Shown here in pieces: positions 5,818 to 12,979 of a DNA stretch of 14,724 nt; within the stretch, counting starts at the first letter, position 1; every line of letters begins with the position of its first letter. Origin of the DNA: Candidatus Aminicenantes bacterium UBA4820 (lineage in GTDB: Bacteria; Acidobacteriota; UBA4820); assembly GCA_002402325.1 (NCBI GenBank), contig DHFQ01000009.1, positions 1-14,724 on the forward strand, read 5' to 3'. The position numbers were made by a program, and so were the translations under genes. The notes below the pieces were generated by a model. That model did no database searches. It was given only the letters and a program-made list of their open reading frames with translations, and had not been told where the DNA came from.

Positions 5818-8009
5818 TGGATAACAATTACGATTGGCTTGAGTTATGGTCAAAAGAATCCACAGATAACTTTAAAAAAAATCATAGGATAAAATCATTC
5901 AAAGAGTATCTTGGTGAATTAAAAGAAAAGCCATACTCTCTTTCAAGGAATTCTGTTCAGTATCTCCTTGATATGCTTGAATATTTTGGTGAAGATAAAA
6001 GTTATTCGCTTGGTGCACTTTATAAAAAATTTAAGGTTTTTAGTACGACATTTCCCAATTCTGCTCTTCCTAAAATGGTCGGGCAGGAGGAAGTGATAAA
6101 CGAAATTTACAGCGACCTCAAAAATTTTGTTCTTGAAGGAGGGGCAGATAGAATCATTCACCTTCACGGTCCGAGTTGTTCAGGAAAAAGTCTTATCGTT
6201 GAATATCTAATGCAGGGGATTGAGGAGTATTCAAGAAAAAAAGAGGGAACTTTATATTCATTTCACTGGATTTTTCCCCTTGAAAGTGGGAAAAGGATGG
6301 GTTTTGGTGAGCAGAATGAATTATCAACTAAACTTGATTCATACGCCCATCTCTCCGCTGAACAAACATCCTTTAAACTTCCCTGCGATGTGAACGACTC
6401 TCCACTTCTTTTAATCCCTCCTAAAAGAAGGCTTTCATTTCTTGAAGAACTTTTGAAGAATGTTTCTGATGAAGAGAAGGTAAAGTTTATGAACTCAAAA
6501 TACATCCTTGAGGCTGATTTGTGCGAAAGGTGCAGGCAGATTTTTGATGCGCTTCACGATGAATATCAGGGTGATGTTGAGGAAATTCTAAAACACATTC
6601 AGGTTAGAAGACTTTATCTTTCCAGAAAATATCAAAGGGGAGCAGTTGTTATTTCTCCTCAAGAAACTCCAGATGCCACAAGTAGAATAATTTCTGCGGA
6701 TACAAATTGGGATGCTGTTCCTTCACCCCTTCAGCACCTTGTTTTAGAGCAATTGACGGGAAGTATTGTAAATGCGAATAATGGCATTGTTGAATTTTCA
6801 GATTTTTTGACAAGACCTCCTGAATTAAATAAATACCTGCTTTCCGCTGTTGATAAAGGCGGGATAGAGATTGCCCAGAATTCAGTTTCTCTAAATTTAG
6901 TTATGTTTGCAACATCAAATGAGGAAAATCTTGATTCTTTCAAACAAAGTGCAGATTTTCCTCCATTTAAAGGAAGGATGAGTTTTATCCCTGTTCCCTA
7001 TCTTCTTGAGAGAAGCAAAGAATCTTTAATTCATCTTGAAAACCTGAAAAGAATAAGCAACTACAAGCACATATCGCCATCGCTTCATCTTTCATCTGGT
7101 TTATGGGCTGTGCTCACAAGGTTACTAAAACCAAATGCAGAAAATTATCCAAAAGAGTTAAGAGAAACGATTTCATCGATTACTCCTTATGAAAAGGCTG
7201 TTATTTACGACTCTTTTAGCGATTTTTCTGTCGAGATGGTTCATTTTGATAAAAAGAAACTTGAAACAATTTTTCTCCTTTCTGAAGAATATAAGGAAAC
7301 GCAATTTTATGAAGGAAGGTTTGGCTTTTCACCACGAGACATCACAGACCTTTTCTATGATGAGGCTTACAACAGAGAAAATAACTGTATTGGAATGAAC
7401 GATTTTCTTGAAGGAATAAGTTACCTGACAAGAGACCACAGTCTTTATAAATTCTTGCAATTAAAGCCTGATGCACATTACCACGACCTTGCTTATTTCT
7501 TTGACACTGCAAGAAAAGAATATTTGAGATTTTTTGAAGAAGATGTCCTTGTCGCACTGAATGTTTATCCTCAAGCAAGTCCATTTTTCCTCATAAGAGG
7601 ATATTTTTCATATCTACTAAATAAGCAGATGGATGATAAAAAGTTCATTGAACTTGAAAAATCCATACGAAATGGTAAAGAGGATGAGCCTTACAGAAAC
7701 GCCTTGAGAGAGAAGATGGAAGAATCGCTCAAATATTCCGATTGGGGTTTTATTCCTATTTTCTGTTCTGAAGTCGCTCATTTAAAAAAGGACAAACTTA
7801 GCAAGAAGAAGGCAAAGGTTTTAAATATCTTAGAGAATGCACTCCTTCTTCTCATAGGCGGGGAAAAACAGATTGAAAAGGGCACGATAAAGGAGAGTGA
7901 AGGTTTTGTCAATACTATGATTGAAAAATTCAATTACTGTCCCAACTGTCTTTATGAGAATTTGCGTTCTTTACTGAAGCAGGATGAGTGGAAAAAAGAC
8001 CAAAAATAG
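5817..8009 (+). CDS. prkA: PrkA-family AAA+ protein (serine protein kinase / AAA+ ATPase)
   Basis: The 730-residue protein has strong PrkA/YeaG features: the pre-AAA MVGQEEVINEI near 87-97, a Walker A P-loop GPSCSGKS at 118-125, SPLLLIPPKRR near 195-205, ADLCERCRQIFDAL (Cys236, Cys239), GDVEEILKHIQVRRLYLSRKYQRGAV at about 252-276, Walker B-like NGIVEFSDFLTRP at 322-334, the sensor-like ATSNEENLDSFK near 365-376 and FKGRM..IPVPYLL near 384-397. PrkA proteins were described as serine kinases linked to stress and sporulation, and a Bacillus member has also been reported as an ATP-dependent protease, so the true activity is open. It is about 90 residues longer than YeaG. The usual neighbours, YeaH and SpoVR, are absent. 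The start overlaps the bamD stop as TGATG, and the stop abuts the next ATG. Confidence 0.88.
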   Translation: MDNNYDWLELWSKESTDNFKKNHRIKSFKEYLGELKEKPYSLSRNSVQYLLDMLEYFGEDKSYSLGALYKKFKVFSTTFPNSALPKMVGQEEVINEIYSDLKNFVLEGGADRIIHLHGPSCSGKSLIVEYLMQGIEEYSRKKEGTLYSFHWIFPLESGKRMGFGEQNELSTKLDSYAHLSAEQTSFKLPCDVNDSPLLLIPPKRRLSFLEELLKNVSDEEKVKFMNSKYILEADLCERCRQIFDALHDEYQGDVEEILKHIQVRRLYLSRKYQRGAVVISPQETPDATSRIISADTNWDAVPSPLQHLVLEQLTGSIVNANNGIVEFSDFLTRPPELNKYLLSAVDKGGIEIAQNSVSLNLVMFATSNEENLDSFKQSADFPPFKGRMSFIPVPYLLERSKESLIHLENLKRISNYKHISPSLHLSSGLWAVLTRLLKPNAENYPKELRETISSITPYEKAVIYDSFSDFSVEMVHFDKKKLETIFLLSEEYKETQFYEGRFGFSPRDITDLFYDEAYNRENNCIGMNDFLEGISYLTRDHSLYKFLQLKPDAHYHDLAYFFDTARKEYLRFFEEDVLVALNVYPQASPFFLIRGYFSYLLNKQMDDKKFIELEKSIRNGKEDEPYRNALREKMEESLKYSDWGFIPIFCSEVAHLKKDKLSKKKAKVLNILENALLLLIGGEKQIEKGTIKESEGFVNTMIEKFNYCPNCLYENLRSLLKQDEWKKDQK

Positions 8010-8222
8010 ATGGCTTTTGATATAAAAAAGGCTTTAATTTACTCGCACATTGCCTACTCCTTTCCCGCTGCTGTTTTTGTCGTTTCAGCGATAGGTTACC
8101 TTCTTGATAAAGTGTTTAAAACTTCCTATCTTTTTACATTGATTGGTTTTATTACAGGAATTTTTATTGGAATTTTTGATGTAATAAGGACTCTTTCAAA
8201 AGATCAAGAAAGAAAGGGATAG
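8010..8222 (+). CDS. AtpZ-like small membrane protein of ATP synthase cluster
   Basis: The 70-residue protein has two hydrophobic segments (about 11-32 and 40-60) split by a short polar turn, and a charged C-terminus. This is the layout of the AtpZ/AtpI-type small subunits (F0F1-ATPase subunit family) found upstream of atpI and atpB. The G-Y-L-L-D-K-V-F-K-T-S segment between the helices, followed by F-T-L-I-G-F-I-T-G-I-F-I-G, matches the usual GxxLDxxxxTxPxxxxxGxxxGxxxG pattern. Such proteins are thought to help cation (Mg2+ or Ca2+) uptake or Fo assembly. Its ATG directly follows the prkA stop with no strong ribosome site, so translation is probably coupled. Confidence 0.8.
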   Translation: MAFDIKKALIYSHIAYSFPAAVFVVSAIGYLLDKVFKTSYLFTLIGFITGIFIGIFDVIRTLSKDQERKG

Positions 8223-8224
8223 AA

Positions 8225-8599
8225 TTGGAAGAAGTAAAAAGGCAAAGAAGAAGGTTATCTTTGAATTTCTTTCTAACAGCACTCATTATTTCTTTACCAA
8301 TTTCTTTTTTATTCCTTTTTCTGGATGAAATTAACTCTGCTCTGGCATTTTTTCTTTGCAACCTTGTTGTCTCTCTTGATTTGATTTTTCTTATTGCGGT
8401 TGCAGGGATGATTTTTGATTCAGGGGATAGCGGTTTTGTTAAATTGGGAGTTATGGTCTTTTTTAAGTTACTCTTGCTCATAGTGGTTTTATATGGTATC
8501 ATAACACTCTTTAAGAAGGAACCCTTCGCCCTTTTTGCAGGGATAACATTACCGGTCGGGATCGTAATTTTTTGGGGGATAAAAAGCAGTAAGGAGTAA
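8225..8599 (+). CDS. atpI: AtpI-like ATP synthase assembly membrane protein
   Basis: The 124-residue protein has a basic N-terminus (residues 5-11 KRQRRRL) followed by four hydrophobic segments at roughly 14-33, 38-63, 71-94 and 100-118, as in the ATP synthase I family. AtpI assists assembly of the c-ring in some bacteria. Sequence identity within the family is low, so the call leans on topology and on its position between an AtpZ-like gene and atpB. It starts at TTG 8225 with AAAGGG about six bases before, two bases after the preceding stop. Confidence 0.75.
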   Translation: MEEVKRQRRRLSLNFFLTALIISLPISFLFLFLDEINSALAFFLCNLVVSLDLIFLIAVAGMIFDSGDSGFVKLGVMVFFKLLLLIVVLYGIITLFKKEPFALFAGITLPVGIVIFWGIKSSKE

Positions 8600-8601
8600 C
8601 T

Positions 8602-9291
8602 ATGGGAGAGTTAAAATCAATACCAACTATCATTCTTGATAAATTTTTCAACTTTAACCTTCCCGATTACTTTGTTATGTTCTATTTTATTTTAGTCTTA
8701 TCCCTTATTCTTTTCTTTTTTATGACAAGAAAACTTTCACTCAAACATCCATCTCCGATTCAACAGATACTTGAGATCACCGTTGAAGGATTGGAAAAGA
8801 TGCTTGATGATGTTATAGGCAAAGATGGCAAAAGGTATCTTGCCCCTGTTGGAACTTTTGGAGTTTTGATACTTATGTGCAACCTTTTCGGGTTTATCCC
8901 AGGGTTTCTGCCTCCGACAGGAAGTTTAATAGTAACACTATCACTTGGTATTTGCTCATTTATAACATACAATTTTATTGGATTAGCAAGAGGAGGTTTT
9001 TCTTATTTAAAGCATTTTATTGGTCCAATTGCATTGCTTGGTATAATTTACGCCCCAATAGAAATTGTTAGCCACTGTTCAAGACCCTTTTCACTTGGTA
9101 TCCGTCTTTTCTGCAACATCTTTGGGGACCATCAGATTGGACATATATTTTTGACTCTCGTTCCTTTTGGAATTCCTGTTGCTTTTATTTTGCTCGGTTT
9201 GTTTGTTGCCTGTATGCAGGCTTTTGTCTTTTTTATGTTATCGGCGGTCTATATTTCTCTTGCACTGCCAAATGAAGAAGAAGGTCATTAA
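8602..9291 (+). CDS. atpB: F-type ATP synthase subunit a
   Basis: This 229-residue membrane subunit forms the ion half-channels beside the c-ring. The hallmark segment RPFSLGIRLFCNIFGDHQI at 161-179 contains the essential Arg168 (Escherichia coli Arg210). The final helix has Gln206 in CMQAFVFFMLSAVYISLA. MCNLFGFIPGFLPPTGSL at about 92-109 is the conserved second-helix and loop region. Five or six membrane segments can be drawn. The position of Escherichia coli Glu219 is His177 here, in a GDH motif that I recall from other lineages. The start is ATG 8602, two bases after the atpI stop. No F1 subunit genes follow atpE, so the ATP synthase genes are split over at least two loci. Confidence 0.95.
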   Translation: MGELKSIPTIILDKFFNFNLPDYFVMFYFILVLSLILFFFMTRKLSLKHPSPIQQILEITVEGLEKMLDDVIGKDGKRYLAPVGTFGVLILMCNLFGFIPGFLPPTGSLIVTLSLGICSFITYNFIGLARGGFSYLKHFIGPIALLGIIYAPIEIVSHCSRPFSLGIRLFCNIFGDHQIGHIFLTLVPFGIPVAFILLGLFVACMQAFVFFMLSAVYISLALPNEEEGH

Positions 9292-9295
9292 TTTA

Positions 9296-9301
9296 AGGAG
9301 G
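9296..9301 (+). promoter_or_regulatory. Strong ribosome binding site of atpE
   Basis: AGGAGG lies six bases before GTG 9308 and fixes that GTG as the atpE start, even though the open frame extends further upstream through atpB. A strong site suits the high c-subunit copy number in the ring. Confidence 0.8.
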
Positions 9302-9307
9302 ATAGAA

Positions 9308-9631
9308 GTGAAGAAAACAATTTCAACTTTAGTCTTGATTATTTCAATTTGTTTGCTCTCGGTTTCAATCTTTGCTGCGGATGAAGGAGGAACAAAAGAA
9401 GGAGGGTCGTGGAGCACAGAGAGCGTAAAGGTTTTTACCGCTGGTTTTGCGATGGCTTTTGCATCTGCACTTTGCGGAATCTCACAAGCAATAGGCATTT
9501 CGGCGGCTTGTAAAGGTGCGGCAAGGAATCCTGCCATTACTGGCAAATTGCAGGTTATGATGATCATAGGGCTTGTTTTTATTGAATCCCTCGTTTTGTA
9601 CACACTGCTCATAGTCTTTATAAAAGTTTGA
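9308..9631 (+). CDS. atpE: F-type ATP synthase subunit c with N-terminal signal-like extension
   Basis: The 107-residue proteolipid has a signal-peptide-like start (MKKT, hydrophobic 7-22, IFAA at 21-24) and a short polar segment. The usual two-helix hairpin follows: helix 1 about 40-68 with small residues, the polar loop with ARNP at 72-75, and helix 2 about 82-105 carrying the ion-binding Glu93. Gln60 in helix 1 and Ser94 beside the Glu match positions that coordinate Na+ in Ilyobacter tartaricus (Gln32, Glu65, Ser66), but the following Thr is Leu here. Na+ coupling is therefore possible, not shown. The start is GTG 9308 behind AGGAGG. It is the last gene of the operon and is followed by a hairpin terminator. 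Confidence 0.93.
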   Translation: MKKTISTLVLIISICLLSVSIFAADEGGTKEGGSWSTESVKVFTAGFAMAFASALCGISQAIGISAACKGAARNPAITGKLQVMMIIGLVFIESLVLYTLLIVFIKV

Positions 9632-9664
9632 TTAAAAGGGGCTTTCACTGAAAGCCCCTTTTAA
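9632..9664. terminator. Perfect 15-bp-stem hairpin ending the PASTA-atpE operon
   Basis: The arms 9632-9646 (TTAAAAGGGGCTTTC) and 9650-9664 pair perfectly around a three-base loop ACT, beginning directly after the atpE stop. The T run that ends transcription forms the outer stem, so the hairpin could act on either strand. It separates the operon from the RlmB-like gene. Confidence 0.85.
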
Positions 9665-9689
9665 AGAATTCAACCAAAGTCCATTAAAT

Positions 9690-10400
9690 ATGGAAATTGT
9701 TTATGGGATTAATCCGATTGCAGAACTTCTCAAAGCAAATAGAAGAGGGATAATCAATCTTTACTCTTCCGACCCTCACAGGCTTGCTCTACTTGAGAAA
9801 AAATCAGGCATCTCACCGCTGAAAGCAAAATTTGAGGATAGAAACAAACTTGTTATGATAAGCGGTTCAAGACACCATCAGGGAGTCGTAGCAGAGGTTG
9901 AGGATTACCCATACTCCGAAGTTGATGAGTTGTTCAAGAATCCCAATAAGTTTATTCTTGTCCTCGATGACCTTACAGACCCTCAAAATGTTGGAGCCAT
10001 TTTAAGAAGTGCCTACTGTGCGGGAGTTTCAGGAATTGTCTTACGCTCTCATCATTCTGTAAACATAAATTCAACCGTCTGCAAAGCCTCAGCAGGTGCC
10101 GTTGAGCATCTTTTAATTTCTCTTGTTTCAAATCAAAGTTCGTTTCTTGATAATGCAAAAGAGGAGGGATTTTTGATCTGTGCCCTTGATATGGAGGGAA
10201 CATCCATTTTTAAAGAAAAACTTCCCTTCAAAAGGCCTATTGTTCTTATTGTTGGTGCTGAAGATAGCGGAGTAAAATCAATCCTCAAAAAGAAATGCGA
10301 CTTACTTTTAAAAATCCCAATGAAGGGAGAACTTGATTCTCTTAACGCTTCCGCAGCCTCAGCCATCGCACTTTTTGAAATTTCAAGAAGAAGATCATAA
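9690..10400 (+). CDS. rlmB: 23S rRNA (guanosine-2'-O-)-methyltransferase, RlmB/SpoU family
   Basis: The 236-residue protein has the RlmB layout: a small N-terminal substrate-binding domain (YGINPIAELL at 5-14, the RHHQGVVAEV turn at 61-70) and a C-terminal SPOUT knot domain. The three SpoU motifs are visible: DPQNVGAILRSA at 98-109 with Asn100 and Arg106, IVGAEDSGV at 187-195 (often GSEGxG), and IPMKGELDSLNASAASAIALFE at 209-230 with Asn219. The family transfers methyl from S-adenosylmethionine to a ribose 2'-OH in rRNA, for RlmB a guanosine of 23S. Substrate choice among SpoU relatives cannot be fixed here. No clear Shine-Dalgarno precedes ATG 9690, and the promoter is not obvious. Confidence 0.9.
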   Translation: MEIVYGINPIAELLKANRRGIINLYSSDPHRLALLEKKSGISPLKAKFEDRNKLVMISGSRHHQGVVAEVEDYPYSEVDELFKNPNKFILVLDDLTDPQNVGAILRSAYCAGVSGIVLRSHHSVNINSTVCKASAGAVEHLLISLVSNQSSFLDNAKEEGFLICALDMEGTSIFKEKLPFKRPIVLIVGAEDSGVKSILKKKCDLLLKIPMKGELDSLNASAASAIALFEISRRRS

Positions 10401-10435
10401 CCCCAACCCAAATTAAGTCGTAGGTATAACCAACG

Positions 10436-11113
10436 CTATATTTCTACGCTTTCTCCGGGAGGACAAAGTATTCCCTTTATTCCTCTTTTTTTAACTTTTT
10501 CTACAAAAGCCTTTGGGTCAGCCTCAATCACTGGAAAGGTGTCGTAATGTATGGGTATAGCAGATTTAGTCTTGAGCAAAAAGGCAGCTTCAACAGCGTC
10601 ATCAACGCCCATCGTAAAATTATCACCGATTGGAAGAAGGGCAATGTCAATTGGATTAAGTCTTCCATAGAGTTCCATATCGGAAGTTATCCCTGTATCT
10701 CCCGCGTGGTAGATCGTTTTTCCTCCTATGAAAAGAAGAACACCTGTTGCAATCCCTCCATAACTTCCATCTGGCAATGCTGAACCGTGAATCGCAGGAG
10801 TAAGTTTTACCTTTCCAAAATCAAATTTGTAACTTCCACCAACTTGAAGTGGATGAATCTTCGCTCCTTGCTTTTCGCACCAGGAAGCTATCTCAAAGTT
10901 TGAAATTATAAGACAGTCATTATTTTTTGCAATTTCTACAGCATCTCCAATATGGTCAAAATGGCCGTGCGTAACAATCACGGCGTTCACTTTGACCTCC
11001 GCTGGTTTAATTTTTGTCAAATCGTTGCCCCTCAAAAATGGGTCAATAATTACCGATTTTCCATCCGCCTCAACCAAAACACAGGAATGACCATAATAAT
11101 TAATCTTAACCAT
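10436..11113 (-). CDS. UPF0173 metal-dependent hydrolase (metallo-beta-lactamase fold)
   Basis: The 225-residue protein begins with MVKINYYGHSCVLVE and has IIDPFLRGN, then the metallo-beta-lactamase signature THGHFDH at 48-54, with His49, His51, Asp53 and His54. Further metal ligands are His109 (AIHGSA), Asp139 (YHAGDTG) and His189 (IPIHYDTFP). This exact set and length are typical of the UPF0173 family, close to UlaG-type lactonases, whose natural substrate is unknown. It is cytoplasmic by appearance. GGAGG lies six bases before ATG 11113. It is the last of four minus-strand genes and converges on rlmB with only 35 bases between and no clear hairpin. Confidence 0.92.
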   Translation of the reverse strand: MVKINYYGHSCVLVEADGKSVIIDPFLRGNDLTKIKPAEVKVNAVIVTHGHFDHIGDAVEIAKNNDCLIISNFEIASWCEKQGAKIHPLQVGGSYKFDFGKVKLTPAIHGSALPDGSYGGIATGVLLFIGGKTIYHAGDTGITSDMELYGRLNPIDIALLPIGDNFTMGVDDAVEAAFLLKTKSAIPIHYDTFPVIEADPKAFVEKVKKRGIKGILCPPGESVEI

Positions 11114-11131
11114 TTCTAACCTCCATATTCA

Positions 11132-11944
11132 TCAAACCGATTCTTGTTTTTTCTTATTCCAAATCTCTGTTGAATATTTATTTGTGGCAATTTTTTCAAT
11201 TTGTTTAAGTTCTTCATCTTTGAGTGGGATTTCTTCAAACTCCCCTTTAAACTCCTCTTTAAAACCTTTTACAAGGGCACTTTCAAGTTGCTCTTTTGTA
11301 AGTGAGGGAAGAAAACTTCTCAAATCTGTAAAACTTTCTTTGAATATTGGAATTTCTTTCTCACTGTTTCTTGTAGATTTTGCGAGAACCTCGTAATCAA
11401 GTTGAAGTGGAATTGAGCCGTGTTGCAGAAAGGCGTTTAAACCTCGCTTTTGTGCACTTCCAATAATCTTTTTGCCTTTAATGATTATTTCCTTTTGAGT
11501 CGGTATAAGAAAACAGGGCGATGGGTTATGAACATCAATTTTATTGCTTCTTTTCTCAAGTTCTGGCTCGAGCCCCAAAATTTCAAGCCCCTTTTTTAAA
11601 GCAATAGATATTTTATGGTATGTTTGATCAAGTGAATCGCCCTCAAAGTAACCTTTAGAAAGTGAACCAACGACTGAATAGGTCAGTTCTTTATCGTGTA
11701 GTACTGCCTTTCCACCGGTTGGCCTTCTTACGATGTCGAAACCCACTTGCTTTATATATTCTTCATCGAGAGCCCTCTCATACTTTTGATGATATCCAAT
11801 TGAAAGTGCGGGAGGATTCCATCTAAAAATCCTTATTACACACTCCTCAAGTTCTTTTCTTTCGCACTTTTCGAAAAAATAATCATCAACTGCCATATTT
11901 ACAAAGCCAGTTCTTTCACAATCTCTTATGATTCTAAATCTCAA
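11132..11944 (-). CDS. Lipoate-protein ligase / octanoyltransferase (LipM/LplA family)
   Basis: The 270-residue protein carries the biotin/lipoyl-protein ligase fold: the NMAVDDYFFE start (16-25), IFRWNPPALSIGYHQ at 39-52, RRPTGGKAVLHDKELTYSVV at 73-92, and KGKKIIGSAQKRGLNAFLQHGSIPL at 156-180. The lipoyl-transfer lysine should be Lys158 or Lys159. Cys144 in NPSPCF sits where LipM-type octanoyltransferases keep their catalytic cysteine, so the enzyme may transfer octanoate from acyl carrier protein instead of, or as well as, free lipoate. No lipA is in the window, so the pathway is undecided. It starts with TTG 11944 (AGAGG about six bases before), two bases after the preceding gene, within a minus-strand operon. 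Confidence 0.87.
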   Translation of the reverse strand: MRFRIIRDCERTGFVNMAVDDYFFEKCERKELEECVIRIFRWNPPALSIGYHQKYERALDEEYIKQVGFDIVRRPTGGKAVLHDKELTYSVVGSLSKGYFEGDSLDQTYHKISIALKKGLEILGLEPELEKRSNKIDVHNPSPCFLIPTQKEIIIKGKKIIGSAQKRGLNAFLQHGSIPLQLDYEVLAKSTRNSEKEIPIFKESFTDLRSFLPSLTKEQLESALVKGFKEEFKGEFEEIPLKDEELKQIEKIATNKYSTEIWNKKKQESV

Positions 11945-11946
11945 CT

Positions 11947-12930
11947 TTAGCCTCTCTTATCTAAGAGTCTTTTTAAAAATCTTTCAAGAAAAGCCTCTTC
12001 AAACTTATTCTTCTCTTCTTTTTCGCTCAACTCAAAAATATGAATCGGAATTTTTATTTCCCTTTCAAGAAAATCAGCATTGCTTTTGATCTCTGCAGAG
12101 TTGTATGTGCAATAAATAATTGCCTCAATACCCCTCTCCTTCACCTCTTTTTGAAGTTTATCTTTTCTTGCCATAATACCGAGCGGATAGGAAACCGTCG
12201 AATAGAGGTATGTTATGTCAGAAAGGTGATTTAAAGGGAAAGACTCAAGGGAAAATTCATCATATACAATCGCCCCGCCAATCTTATCAAGAACAGAGTA
12301 GAATCCCTTCTGAGTGGGTGTAAATTCAAATGTAGCAAGCCTCAAAGTGAACTCCCTTTTGCTACTGCAAATGTTTAAAGCAACTCTTTTTTCAGCAATG
12401 TTCCTCAGTTGAGGGAATGACAAAGAAGGGTCAAGGATTGTATGAAATGATTCTATGTAAGTATAACTTCTCAAAGCAAGCGACCTTATCTGAACCCCAT
12501 CAACTTTTTTCAATGAGTTTCTTATCGTGTTCCAGGCAACAAGCCGATTTTCAAGGTCTGATTCTGAAATCCCAAGATATTTTAGTGAATTGTAGATACT
12601 ATTTTTAAGAAATTCATTATTCCTTATTGGTGGATATTTAAAGGGAACAACTTTTACCCCATCATCTGTAAGTATCTTTGAAATCGGTCTTAAAATGGAG
12701 ATGAAAAAAGGTTCTGGAAGCCATACTTCTCTTATAATTTTTTCTCTCACAATTCCTATAACCATTCTTGAAAAGTAGGGAAGGTTTTTCTCATTTTCCT
12801 TTATTGTTGAAAGGTAGTTTTTTCTTTCATCCTCTTCAGAAAAGAAAAATACCTTAAAAATGTTCAAAGTATCAAAATCTTCAGGGCCAAAAAACTCAAT
12901 CGGAATAGGCGGTAAAAATCCCCTTTTCAT
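11947..12930 (-). CDS. 2-hydroxyacyl-CoA dehydratase D-component family protein lacking cluster cysteines
   Basis: The 327-residue protein resembles, mainly in its C-terminal half, the HgdB/BcrB-type D-component of 2-hydroxyglutaryl-CoA dehydratases and benzoyl-CoA reductases. Matching features are the segment RVALNICSSKR at 182-192 (family: RILITGCP), VLDKIGGAIVYDEFS at 213-227, the block around YLYSTVSYP at 241-249 (family: iAxRYxxxPC), RGIEAIIYCTYNSAE at 266-280 and IKIPIHIFEL at 292-301. Canonical members hold an iron-sulfur cluster with three cysteines. Here PCAC is PLGI, and the late QYC is YNS. Only Cys188 and Cys274 remain, in other places. No activase or second subunit is nearby, so it is not expected to be a normal dehydratase. 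The start is ATG 12930 behind GGAGG. Confidence 0.65.
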   Translation of the reverse strand: MKRGFLPPIPIEFFGPEDFDTLNIFKVFFFSEEDERKNYLSTIKENEKNLPYFSRMVIGIVREKIIREVWLPEPFFISILRPISKILTDDGVKVVPFKYPPIRNNEFLKNSIYNSLKYLGISESDLENRLVAWNTIRNSLKKVDGVQIRSLALRSYTYIESFHTILDPSLSFPQLRNIAEKRVALNICSSKREFTLRLATFEFTPTQKGFYSVLDKIGGAIVYDEFSLESFPLNHLSDITYLYSTVSYPLGIMARKDKLQKEVKERGIEAIIYCTYNSAEIKSNADFLEREIKIPIHIFELSEKEEKNKFEEAFLERFLKRLLDKRG

Positions 12931-12934
12931 TTTT

Positions 12935-12939
12935 CCTCC
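12935..12939 (-). promoter_or_regulatory. Ribosome binding site deciding the dehydratase-like start
   Basis: GGAGG on the minus strand lies four bases before ATG 12930. The frame could start at TTG 12966, but that start lacks an equally good site and would encode a Gly-rich SGGGK stretch made by the ribosome site itself. Confidence 0.7.
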
Positions 12940-12979
12940 ACCACTATAATACTCCTTTAGAATCAAAAAATGAAGGGTT

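Noticed and set aside
9167..9307. Long upstream extension of the atpE frame
   Set aside because: The extra part is translated from within atpB in another frame and is Cys/Leu-rich nonsense. GTG 9308 has AGGAGG and yields a normal signal and c-subunit sequence.
9238..9648. 136-codon antisense frame opposite atpE
   Set aside because: It is a shadow of a strongly supported c-subunit gene, with no ribosome site or family features.
10401..10435. Terminator between convergent rlmB and the UPF0173 gene
   Set aside because: No stable stem with a T run could be found in these 35 bases.
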